DNA from: WHSM01 sp050701635
GTDB taxonomy: Bacteria > Actinomycetota > Actinomycetes > Mycobacteriales > Micromonosporaceae
DNA length: 9,744 nt
NCBI GenBank assembly: GCA_050701635.1
Contig: JBOGDF010000216.1
Span: forward strand, 1-9,744
Reading direction: 5' to 3'
The notes beneath the pieces were generated by a model, which was not told the origin of the DNA, did no database searches, and saw only the letters and a list, made by a program, of their open reading frames with translations. Positions within the stretch are counted from its first letter, which is position 1. Every line of letters starts with the position of its first letter. Positions 1 to 6,519 of this stretch are shown in pieces. A program made the position numbers and the translations under genes.

Positions 1-42
1 CCCGAGGAAGCCACGCCGAGCGGACCCACCAGCGCAAACAGG

Positions 43-120
43 GTGGTCCCACTACCGGCAATCAGGTGGTCCCATGCTCATGGCAAACCGGGGCGGAAAC
101 CGGTCCCATGATCGTGGCAG
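43..120. repeat. three spaced GGTCCCA-type direct repeats, possible insertion-sequence end
   Basis: Three related copies begin with GGTCCC at 45, 68 and 102. The last two share GGTCCCATG, two differing bases around TC, then TGGCA; the first is a shorter variant (GGTCCCACTAC, then CGGCAA). Spaced, non-identical repeats of about 20 bp are typical of the multiple transposase-binding sites at IS21-family ends. That assignment comes from recall of the family pattern; no transposase gene is visible. Bases 1-42 could be the tail of a gene outside the window, but I recognise no protein in them. Confidence 0.35.
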
Positions 121-390
121 GCGACACCATGCCGCACCTTATCCCGTTGGGCCCGCACGGACAGATCGGTCGTGGCTTTGTCGTGCTGAGATGATGCCGG
201 CAACGGTAGTGCCCATTCCGCACGACCCGTCCACCCCGAGCCGCGGAGCCGCAGCACTGAGCGTGATGCGTCTTGCGCAACCTCGCCTGACGCAACCGAT
301 TGTGCAAGATAGACAGCACGATCATGTGCAATCTTCGCTGCATCTTGACAGCTGGCCCGCCCCGGAGAGCCGTTCACGGTATTCGATCCC
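121..390. other. region without a convincing gene
   Basis: Short open frames exist on both strands, but none encodes a recognisable domain. They overlap one another and have arginine- and proline-rich compositions typical of chance frames in GC-rich DNA. The structure I can see is the operator-like cluster at 271-335. The stretch may be debris between a mobile-element end and the dehydratase/VOC gene. Confidence 0.5.
271..335. promoter_or_regulatory. cluster of TCTTGCRCAA-like sites, possible orphan operator
   Basis: TCTTGCGCAA at 271-280 contains a perfect 8-bp palindrome (273-280). An inverted near-copy, TTGTGCAAGA, begins at 300, giving arms CTTGCGCAA (272-280) and TTGTGCAAG (300-308) with 8 of 9 positions complementary and 19 bases between. 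A third related element, TGTGCAATCTT, lies at 325-335. Dyads of this kind are typical of MarR- or TetR-like operators. No gene starts next to it, so its target is unknown. Confidence 0.3.
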
Positions 391-409
391 GCGGGCCGAT
401 GTGGCCCGC
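391..409 (-). terminator. candidate hairpin terminator of the dehydratase/VOC gene
   Basis: A perfect 7-bp GC-only stem (391-397 with 403-409) closes a 5-base loop. It starts 31 bases past the stop codon at 440-442. No T-tract follows in the minus direction, so it would be one of the U-less hairpins often proposed as terminators in actinobacteria. Confidence 0.4.
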
Positions 410-439
410 CGCGCGCCACGGGTCAACCGAGTTGGCGTT

Positions 440-1147
440 TCAATCCTTCGTCGCAGCGGACACGTCGACGCATAAGACTCCCTTGTTGCCGTCCTGGTCG
501 GCGATCACGGTGAGCGAGGGCGCGTTGCTGTCATCGACGACGGTCCCGCCAGCGGCGAGGGCGGCGGCGATCCGGTGCTCGGCCACCTCGGGCGCCACAT
601 AGACCTCGATGTGGAACCGCTGACGCGGGGTCTCGTGTTCGTCGGCGTCCCCGAACCACAGGTTCGGTACCCGTCCCGTGGCGTCCCGGATCTCGTCGCT
701 GGGGGTCCCGCGGCCCTGGGCGTCAGCGCTCCCGGTTAGCAGGGCGGCCCACACCGGGGCGATGGTCGCGGAGCGTGCCGAGTCGAGGCCGAGCTCGATC
801 TCGCTGACCGAGGCCGGGTCGGCGTCGACCTTGTGGTCGGCGGCGATCTCGGTGATCCGCCGCGCGAGGTCGACGTCCTGCTGGGTCACCCATTCGACGA
901 CGTGTTCGGTGCCCTCGTCGTCGCGGTAGATGGCGTCGTCGGTGACCAGCTCGAGGTCGACGTACCCATTGCCGATCGACACGCGCGGGTGGTGGCCGAG
1001 CGCGTCGCCCGCCTCGCTCACCGCGGCGACGAACCGCGCGCCGGTGCCGAAGTCGTCGACCAGGTAGCGGGCATGCAGTCCCTGGGCCAGTTTGCGCCAG
1101 TCGGTCAGGTTGGCCTCGGCGATCTGTTCGCCCTTCAGCATGTCCAT
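440..1147 (-). CDS. pterin-4a-carbinolamine dehydratase-like domain fused to a glyoxalase-like (VOC) domain
   Basis: The 235-residue protein has two parts. Residues 1 to about 105 resemble 4a-hydroxytetrahydrobiopterin dehydratases, with the signature HHPRV at 52-56 followed by a YVDLELVT strand. Residues about 118-230 resemble a glyoxalase-like VOC domain, ending in the family-typical ADQDGNKGVLCVD. Dehydratases normally carry a third active-site histidine in a THD motif; the equivalent here reads TDD (69-71), so classical activity may be lost or altered. The frame is open far upstream (to 1570), but only the part from the ATG at 1147 looks like this family. The upstream part runs through pseudogene sequence. 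A second ATG lies two codons in. No good ribosome binding site precedes the ATG, but TAGGGT lies 8 bases upstream, which suggests a leaderless transcript. The substrate is unknown. Confidence 0.85.
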   Translation of the reverse strand: MDMLKGEQIAEANLTDWRKLAQGLHARYLVDDFGTGARFVAAVSEAGDALGHHPRVSIGNGYVDLELVTDDAIYRDDEGTEHVVEWVTQQDVDLARRITEIAADHKVDADPASVSEIELGLDSARSATIAPVWAALLTGSADAQGRGTPSDEIRDATGRVPNLWFGDADEHETPRQRFHIEVYVAPEVAEHRIAAALAAGGTVVDDSNAPSLTVIADQDGNKGVLCVDVSAATKD

Positions 1148-1155
1148 AGACGGGG

Positions 1156-1161
1156 ACCCTA
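1156..1161 (-). promoter_or_regulatory. candidate -10 box for a leaderless dehydratase/VOC transcript
   Basis: TAGGGT on the minus strand fits the actinobacterial TANNNT -10 pattern. It ends 8 bases before the ATG at 1147, which puts the expected transcription start at or next to the A of the start codon. No clear Shine-Dalgarno sequence competes with this reading. I see no convincing -35 box. Confidence 0.35.
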
Positions 1162-1239
1162 TCCCTGATTCAGCCCGCAGCGCTGGCGCAACGAACATCC
1201 GGATCTGCCGCGATCCGCGCATCAGCCCGCGAGTGAGCA

Positions 1240-1380
1240 CTACGGCGCACCAAGACCCTCCAGAGGGGCCACGGAGGAAGTAGAGGAGAGGGTGGACTTC
1301 CTTGAACTTGCCCTTGGCCATTTTGATCAAGACGTAGACGATGCCGCTACCTAAGCCGTTACTGATTGACCACGCGAACC
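1240..1380 (-). pseudogene. decayed C-terminal fragment of an NCS2 (AzgA-type) permease
   Basis: Translation on the minus strand gives WSISNGLGSGIVYVLIKMAK and then GKFKEVHPLLYFLRGP, clearly homologous to residues about 434-479 of the intact permease at 6740-8200. Relative to that copy, one codon is lost near VYVL. Nine codons (27 bp) are also missing inside the last membrane segment, between short AGGA repeats. One extra base after GGCCC shifts the frame; undoing that shift restores the ending EGLGAP and a TAG stop at 1240-1242, matching EGLAAP-TAG of the intact gene. Similarity continues into the 3' flank (1203-1239 against 6704-6739). It ends abruptly at about 1380, so the rest of the gene is gone. 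By eye the match is substantial but imperfect, so the copy is not recent. Confidence 0.85.
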
Positions 1381-1410
1381 GGCGGCCAGGTCGCCCTATG
1401 GCCTGGGCCC

Positions 1411-1434
1411 AGGCTGAAGGTGGTCCGTCAGCCT
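1411..1434 (-). terminator. candidate hairpin terminator of the ECF42 sigma gene
   Basis: AGGCTGA (1411-1417) pairs perfectly with TCAGCCT (1428-1434) around a 10-base loop. The stem begins at the last base of the sigma-factor stop codon. No T-tract follows. It overlaps a 14-bp perfect palindrome at 1401-1414 (GCCTGGGCCCAGGC). Confidence 0.4.
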
Positions 1435-2654
1435 CATAGGTCCGGACTCCGATCGTGCATGATCTCGTTGGCCCGAGCCTGGGCGGCTGCCAGTTCCGTG
1501 AGCCGGCGTTCGAGGAAGCGCCGTTCGGCGCCGTCATCGGTGAGTTGACTCGCACGTCGGTAGGCGTCACGCGCCTCGTCGATGCGCCCGAGACGTCGCA
1601 ACAGTTCTGCCCTGGTCGAGTGCAGATAGCGGAAGTCGTGGAGACCGAGCTGGTCGACCAGGCGCAGGCCGGCCTCGGGGCCTTCGGTCTCGGCGATCGC
1701 GATGGCGCGGTTGAGCTCCACGACGGGCGAGCCGGTCAGCCGGGCGAGCTCGCCGTACAGCGCCGCGATCTGTGCCCAGTCGCACGGCGTCTCGGCGTGC
1801 AGCGAGGCGATGGCGGCCTGCAGCACGTACGGCCCGCGGCCGCCCCGGGCGAGCGCCCGGTCGAGTTCGGCGCGTCCGTCGGCGATCTGGTCGGTGTTCC
1901 ACCGTGACCGGTCCTGATCATCGAGCAGCACCAGCTCGCCGCCGCTGAACCGCGCCTCGCGCCGGGAGTCGTGCAGGAGCATCAGCGCCAGCAGCCCGCG
2001 AACCTCGGGGTCGTCGGGCAGCAGTTCGGCGAGCGCACGTCCCAGCCAGATCGCCTCAGCCGCCAGCTCGTCGCGGCCGCCGTACCCCTCGTTGAAGATC
2101 AGGTAGACGACGGCGAGAACGGCGTCGAGACGCTCGCGAAGCAGGTGAGCCGGTGGCACCCGGAACGGAATGCCCGCTGCTCTAATCTTGCGTTTGGCCC
2201 GTACCAGCCGCTGCGCCATGGTGGGCTGCGGCACCAGGAAGGCGCGGGCGATCTCGTCGGTGGTCAGCCCGCCGAGAGTGCGCAGGGTGAGCGCCACCTG
2301 CGCCTCGACCGCGAGCGCCGGGTGACAGCACGTGAAGATGAGCTCCAAGCGCTCGTCGGGAAACGTCGTGGTGTTCATCCGCGCCTCCGCACGATCGCCG
2401 GCGACGAGCAGGCCGAACTTGGCCGCGAGGGCCCGGTTGCGGCGGATGCGATCCGTCGCCTGGTTACGCGCCGTCGTCATCAGCCAGGCACGCGGGTTGC
2501 TGGGGACGCCGTCGCGTGGCCACCGGTCGGCGGCGATGGCGAACGCCTCCTGCGCGGCCTCCTCGGCGAGGTCAAAATCGCCGAGGAGGCCGATCAGGGT
2601 GGCCAGGACGCGGCCCCATTCCTCGCGGAAGACCTGTTCGAGCGTCGCTACCAA
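1434..2654 (-). CDS. ECF sigma factor of the ECF42 group with C-terminal TPR-like extension
   Basis: The 406-residue protein directs RNA polymerase to specific promoters. A sigma-70 region 2 domain lies at about 10-75 (GDFDLAEEAAQEAFAIAADRW; NPRAWLMTTARNQATDRIRR). A region 4 helix-turn-helix lies at about 112-162 (LGGLTTDEIARAFLVPQPTM, then AQRLVRAKRKIR). Between them is DERLELIFTCCHPAL (100-114), a strong signature of this group. The long C-terminal half, about 170-390, ends in TPR-like helices (VELNRAIAIAE; LLRRLGRIDEARDAYRRA), which typical short ECF factors lack. The start is TTG at 2652-2654, overlapping the TAG of the upstream DGPF gene, so translation is probably coupled. No anti-sigma factor gene is present. 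ECF42 factors are usually linked to DGPF proteins, as here, and the C-terminal extension is thought to be needed for activity. Confidence 0.93.
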   Translation of the reverse strand: MVATLEQVFREEWGRVLATLIGLLGDFDLAEEAAQEAFAIAADRWPRDGVPSNPRAWLMTTARNQATDRIRRNRALAAKFGLLVAGDRAEARMNTTTFPDERLELIFTCCHPALAVEAQVALTLRTLGGLTTDEIARAFLVPQPTMAQRLVRAKRKIRAAGIPFRVPPAHLLRERLDAVLAVVYLIFNEGYGGRDELAAEAIWLGRALAELLPDDPEVRGLLALMLLHDSRREARFSGGELVLLDDQDRSRWNTDQIADGRAELDRALARGGRGPYVLQAAIASLHAETPCDWAQIAALYGELARLTGSPVVELNRAIAIAETEGPEAGLRLVDQLGLHDFRYLHSTRAELLRRLGRIDEARDAYRRASQLTDDGAERRFLERRLTELAAAQARANEIMHDRSPDL

Positions 2655-2995
2655 TACACCTCCGAGGGGCGGATCTCGACGGCGCCGCCATAGCGTGCCG
2701 CAGGGACGCGGGCGGCCACCTCGATGGCCGCGTCGAGGTCGTCGGCCTCAAGGATGAACCAACCGCCGACGGCCTCCTTCATCCCCACGAACGGGCCGTC
2801 CGTTGTCAGAGTCTTGCCGCCCTCGACCCGCACGGTTGTCGCATTCTCGGGCAGGCCCATCGGCAGCCCGGGGGTGACGCCGGGCGTCTGGTTGATCCCC
2901 TGGTAGTCGGCGTAGACCTGCTTCTGCTCCTCCTCGGGCAGCGCGGCCTGTCTCTCAAGCGCGGCGACCTGATAGATCAGCATCACGTACTTCAT
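2648..2995 (-). CDS. DGPF-domain (YCII-related) protein, partner of the ECF42 sigma factor
   Basis: This 115-residue protein starts MKYVMLIYQ and carries the family motif TDGPF at 65-69, followed by KEAVGGWFILEADDLDAA and a C-terminal GGAVEIRP. These mark the DGPF branch of the YCII-related dimeric alpha/beta-barrel family. The biochemical role is unresolved; such proteins are the standard neighbours and regulatory targets of ECF42 factors. A strong ribosome binding site (AGGAGG, 3001-3006) sits 5 bases before the ATG. The stop (2648-2650) overlaps the TTG start region of the sigma gene, so both lie on one mRNA. The promoter candidate at 3034-3060 fits an ECF42 target, which implies the sigma factor transcribes its own operon. 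Confidence 0.93.
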   Translation of the reverse strand: MKYVMLIYQVAALERQAALPEEEQKQVYADYQGINQTPGVTPGLPMGLPENATTVRVEGGKTLTTDGPFVGMKEAVGGWFILEADDLDAAIEVAARVPAARYGGAVEIRPSEVYW

Positions 2996-3033
2996 CGCTT
3001 CCTCCTCGTGGCTACCAAATGGTCACGCACTTA

Positions 3034-3060
3034 GACGAACTACGAGCCAGGAAATCGACA
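3034..3060 (-). promoter_or_regulatory. predicted ECF42-type promoter of the DGPF-sigma operon
   Basis: On the minus strand, TGTCGA (3055-3060) is followed by exactly 17 bases and then CGTC (3034-3037). As I recall the literature, ECF42 promoters are described with -35 TGTCGA and -10 CG(A/T)C. The -10 lies 38 bases before the DGPF start codon and leaves room for a normal leader with the AGGAGG site. A second TGTCGA lies at 3063-3068, but no CGTC is at the right spacing from it. Confidence 0.7.
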
Positions 3061-3086
3061 GGTCGACACCGGAAATCTTCCCGCCC

Positions 3087-3104
3087 GTCGGCCAGAAGGC
3101 CGAC
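3087..3104 (-). terminator. candidate hairpin terminator after the desaturase-reductase gene
   Basis: A perfect 7-bp stem, GTCGGCC (3087-3093) with GGCCGAC (3098-3104), closes a 4-base loop. It begins 47 bases past the stop of the desaturase-reductase and lies just upstream of the ECF42-type promoter, so it would separate the two transcription units. There is no T-tract, and the GC-rich flank allows alternative foldings. Confidence 0.45.
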
Positions 3105-3151
3105 AGCCGGCCACAACGCGTCCAACGGCTCCGTGTTCGACGGCATGATCT

Positions 3152-5161
3152 TCAGGCGTCGTAGTCGATGGTGACCGAGGGCGTGATCGGGTGCGATTGG
3201 CAGGTGAGCACGTAGCCGGCTTCCACGACGGCCGGGGACAGGGCGAAGTTCTGTTCCATCGTGACCGATCCCAGCAGTACCTTCGCCTTGCAGGTGCCGC
3301 AGGCTCCGCCGAGGCAGGCATACGGCGCCTCCAGTCCGGCCTTCAGCGCGGACTCGAGGACGGTGTCGCCGGCTGCCAGCGAGACCTCGTGCTGACGCCC
3401 GTGCAGGCTGGCCGCGACCGTCGCCGGCGCGAAGTCGTCGGCGACCTTGGGCTTCTGGTAGCCGTGGAAGAGTTCCACGTGGACGCGGTCCGGCTCGCCG
3501 CCTCGCTCGATGAGCAGTCCGCGCAGGTCGGTCACCATCTCGACCGGTCCACACAGGAACCAGTCGTCCACCGAGGCCACGGCAAGGTCGGAGTCGAGCC
3601 ACTGTTCGAGCTTCGGCCGGTCGACGCGACCGCGGAGATGTGCCGGGTGTCGCGGATCGCGGGAGCGCACGTGGATGATCCGGAGCCGGTCGGCGTAACG
3701 CGCCTCGATGTCGTCCAGCTCGTCGCGGAACATCGTGCTGTCCGCGTCCCGGTTGCCGTACACCAGGGTGAAGCGACTTTCGGTCTCGACGGCAAGTGTC
3801 GTCTGCAGGATCGAGAGCACCGGGGTGATGCCGCTGCCGGCGGCGATCGCCACGTAGTTCTTCCTGGCGAGTGGGTGCAGCGGTGTGCCGAACGAACCGG
3901 TCGGTGTCATCAGATCGAGGGTGTGGCCGGCCCGGAGTTGCTCCATCGCGAAGCTGGAGAAGGCCCCGCCAGGGATGTGCTTGACGGCGATCGCCAGCGT
4001 GCCGGAGGTGGCCGAGGAGCAGATGGAGTAGTTGCGCCGTACGCCCTCGCCTCCGAGGTCGGTGCGGACGGTGACGTGCTGGCCGGGCTCGAAGGAGAAC
4101 TCCTCGCGCATGTCGTCGGGCACCTCGAAGCGGATCAGCACGCTGTCATCGGTCAACCGGTCGACGCTGGCGACCCGGACCGGGTGGAACACCGCGGCAC
4201 GAGCGGCGGATCGCTTCGGCATCCGCACTGGGAGCAGCCGGGCCAGTTTGCCGTTCAGTCTCTTCCACTCGCGGTACTCATGTGGGTCGAGTTGCTGGCC
4301 GAAGACGGTGCCGATCGCAGCGTCACGCTCGAGGTAGGCCTCCTCGTTGCGTCGCCAGGCTGCGACGTAGCGGTGGAACGGGATCGAGGGGTGCAGGTGG
4401 TGGACGAGGTGGTAGTTCTGCGAGAGAAGCAGTGGTGTGAGGATCCATTCAGAGCCGACGCGGTTGCGGGTGGCGCGGTAGCGGTTCTCCTGCTGAGTGT
4501 CCTCGAGGTCGTGGTGCGGCAACCAGTCGAACCACCACGCCAGCACGAACATGGCGACCCGCTCGGGGATCAGGTACAGCACCGCGAGCGTCCACAGGTG
4601 TCCGCTGAACGCAGCGCTGACGATCACGGCGACACTCATCACCAGCAGGAACGAGGTCTCCCACACCTCTGCCCGGGGACGGCGCCTCACGTTGCGCACC
4701 AGAAAGGCCAGGTACGGCACGTCCATCAGCGCGAACCGGACGGGGACCTGCCACGACGGAGCGCCGCTGACGAAGTGGTCGGGGTCGTTCTCGTCGTCGT
4801 TGGTATTGCGGTGGTGCTCGATATGGATGAACGCGAACGACTTGAACGAGATCAGCGGCGAGACGAAGAGCATCGCGACCCGGCCGAAGGCCACGTTGAC
4901 CCAGCGGTGGGTGCTCACCGAGTAATGCGCGGCGTCGTGCAGCACAGTGAACAGCACGAAGATCGCGGTCGCGCTGAGCAGGATTGTCGCCGGGGCAGGA
5001 AGCCTGTCGGCCAGCGCCGCCCACGTGGAGAACGCGAAGACCGCGATAGCGCCGGAGAAGATTCCAACAATGGGCCACGAGATCGCCGGGACCCCTTCGC
5101 CTGGGTCAGGAAGCGCGTGACGCGAGGCTGCGGGGGCGGGTTGCTCTGTGGTTGCCGACAT
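3152..5161 (-). CDS. fusion of membrane fatty-acid desaturase and FAD/[2Fe-2S] ferredoxin reductase
   Basis: The 669-residue protein looks like a self-contained O2-dependent desaturase or hydroxylase. Residues 1 to about 310 are an integral-membrane di-iron domain. It has hydrophobic segments near 27-51, 58-74, 93-112 and 168-212, and three histidine boxes: HDAAH (75-79), HIEHH (113-117) and HLVHH (251-255). Residues about 325-669 are a PaaE-like reductase: FAD-binding RNYSIC (376-381), NAD(P)-binding GSGITP (442-447) and CGPVEMV (537-543), and a C-terminal plant-type ferredoxin with cysteines 616, 621, 624 and 654. Electrons would pass from NAD(P)H through FAD and [2Fe-2S] to the di-iron site. 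In mycobacteria the matching parts, DesA3 and Rv3230c, are separate proteins. The ATG at 5161 opens the recognisable protein; GAGGGG lies very close to it. The frame stays open upstream to 6430, but only because the neighbouring regulator gene is frameshifted. The substrate could be an acyl chain or another lipid and cannot be read from the sequence. Confidence 0.92.
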   Translation of the reverse strand: MSATTEQPAPAASRHALPDPGEGVPAISWPIVGIFSGAIAVFAFSTWAALADRLPAPATILLSATAIFVLFTVLHDAAHYSVSTHRWVNVAFGRVAMLFVSPLISFKSFAFIHIEHHRNTNDDENDPDHFVSGAPSWQVPVRFALMDVPYLAFLVRNVRRRPRAEVWETSFLLVMSVAVIVSAAFSGHLWTLAVLYLIPERVAMFVLAWWFDWLPHHDLEDTQQENRYRATRNRVGSEWILTPLLLSQNYHLVHHLHPSIPFHRYVAAWRRNEEAYLERDAAIGTVFGQQLDPHEYREWKRLNGKLARLLPVRMPKRSAARAAVFHPVRVASVDRLTDDSVLIRFEVPDDMREEFSFEPGQHVTVRTDLGGEGVRRNYSICSSATSGTLAIAVKHIPGGAFSSFAMEQLRAGHTLDLMTPTGSFGTPLHPLARKNYVAIAAGSGITPVLSILQTTLAVETESRFTLVYGNRDADSTMFRDELDDIEARYADRLRIIHVRSRDPRHPAHLRGRVDRPKLEQWLDSDLAVASVDDWFLCGPVEMVTDLRGLLIERGGEPDRVHVELFHGYQKPKVADDFAPATVAASLHGRQHEVSLAAGDTVLESALKAGLEAPYACLGGACGTCKAKVLLGSVTMEQNFALSPAVVEAGYVLTCQSHPITPSVTIDYDA

Positions 5162-5241
5162 GCCCCTCAACGTACGAACGCGCGAGCTAGCCCCACCAGT
5201 GGTGCCGAGCCCACGCCGGTGTGCGCACAGCACATACCCGG

Positions 5242-6501
5242 TCAGGTTCGGCCGGGTTCCGAGGTGAGCACCGCCGGGCCGAGCACATGGACCAGCCGCA
5301 ACGCCGCATGCAGCTCGGCAACACGGTCCGTAGCGGCACGCCCTCGACGTTCCTCCGCCCGGCGCAAGCGCTGCAGCACGGTGTTGCGGTGCACCCCCAA
5401 CTCCTCCGCTGCGGCTGCCAGCCCTCCCTGTGCCGAGCACTGCCAACAGCGCCCGTCGTTCCTCTTCCTCCCGGCGCCCCCTGACCGCCAGGGCACCGAG
5501 CTCGGACCCGACGAAGGCACGGGCAAGGTCCAGGTCGCCGCTCATCGTGTCCACGAGCGCCAGCTCGGCGTACGACGTCACCGGAGCTCCCCGACCGGAG
5601 AGCTCGACAATCCGACGGCCGCGCTGCGCCTGAGCGTGGGAGTCGCGGAAACCACCGGGGCCCTGCGCCGGCGTGCCGATGGAGATCCGGACCATCTGGG
5701 GAATCTGGTCGGCCAGTGGCGCGAGGTCCTCTGGCGCCACATCGGGAGCGCGCGTGGTGGAGACCCAGCCCCACAACGCCTGGGCGCCGTCCGGAACGAG
5801 CAGGGGATGAAGAGAACCGAAGTGAGCACCGACCGCTGCACCAACGCGCGCGAGGTCGGCGTCATCGCGATCGGTCCAGCAGACGAAGGCGGTCTGCCAT
5901 CCGGTGAGCCGGTGGGACAAGGTGCGCTCGGCGCGCCCGAGGTCGATCCGGTCGCCCGCGATCAACCCGCGGACCGCATCAGTCCGGGCCGCGCGGACCC
6001 GGTTCTGCATGCGGTCGAGCTCGGCGACGTACTCGGCGGCGACCTCGCTGGAGATGCGGTCGACGTACGCGAACGCGTAGCGCTGCAGGTTGGCCACCAC
6101 CGCAAGGGCGAGGGCCGGGTCGGGCACGAAATCGGTGATCCCGGCCAGGATGCGCTCGCTGAAGTAGGCGTGACCGATCCGGTAGAAGCGCAGCATCACA
6201 TCGACGCTGTAGCCGCGGGCCGCCATGGCGCGCGCATGCTCGAGGGCCGTGACCGGCGCCGCCGCGGCGCTCACGTCGATACCGTGCCGGACCATCGACA
6301 GCGCCGCCTCGAGGTTCGACGAGCACGACCCGAGCGTCAGGCCGCGGAGATCGTCATCGGCACCGGCCTCCGGGATACGTTCGAGGATGTAGTCGAGCAT
6401 GTCATCGGCGTACGACGACACGTTCCCCACAGTTCGGCGGCAGTGCGGCGCAGCTCGATCGCTACCGACTCGGGAAGGTCTGCCGACTCACCCGCACTCA
6501 C
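5242..6501 (-). pseudogene. PucR/CdaR-family transcriptional regulator, two frameshifts
   Basis: Three reading-frame pieces together make a normal regulator of about 420 residues. The N-terminus starts from GTG at 6501 (or 6507) and reads SAGESADLPESVAIELRRTA. The body begins near GNVSSYADDMLDYI and runs to RRALLAVLGTG, covering an RsbRD-like helical domain and a CdaR-type central domain. The C-terminus (GLAAAAEELGVHRNTVLQRL, ending at a TGA at 5242-5244) is the helix-turn-helix typical of PucR proteins. One base appears to be missing in the G-run at 6425-6428 and one extra in GGGAGGG at 5422-5428. The two shifts cancel, so both ends share a frame that the body does not. A shorter start, GTG at 6430, would avoid the first shift but lose about 24 residues. 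The DNA-binding domain cannot be made without correcting the second. The gene is 80 bases upstream of the desaturase-reductase and may control it. Sequencing error and true inactivation are both possible. Confidence 0.85.
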
Positions 6502-6513
6502 ACCCACGCCAGG

Positions 6514-6519
6514 AGCCTA
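6514..6519 (-). promoter_or_regulatory. candidate -10 box of the PucR-like gene
   Basis: TAGGCT on the minus strand fits TANNNT. It ends 6 bases before a GTG at 6505-6507 and 12 before the GTG at 6499-6501, both in frame with the regulator N-terminus. This spacing would give a leaderless or near-leaderless mRNA. No clear -35 box is seen, so support is weak. Confidence 0.25.

Noticed and set aside
74..475. Short open frames on both strands at the left edge
   Set aside because: No domain, overlapping each other, no convincing ribosome binding site, and they run over repeats.
1148..1570. N-terminal extension of the dehydratase/VOC protein to 376 residues
   Set aside because: The extension translates the permease pseudogene and part of the sigma gene out of frame, so it is not part of the real protein.
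3012..3602. Minus-strand frame of 196 codons spanning the DGPF promoter region
   Set aside because: It overlaps the conserved ferredoxin domain in another frame and has no family resemblance.
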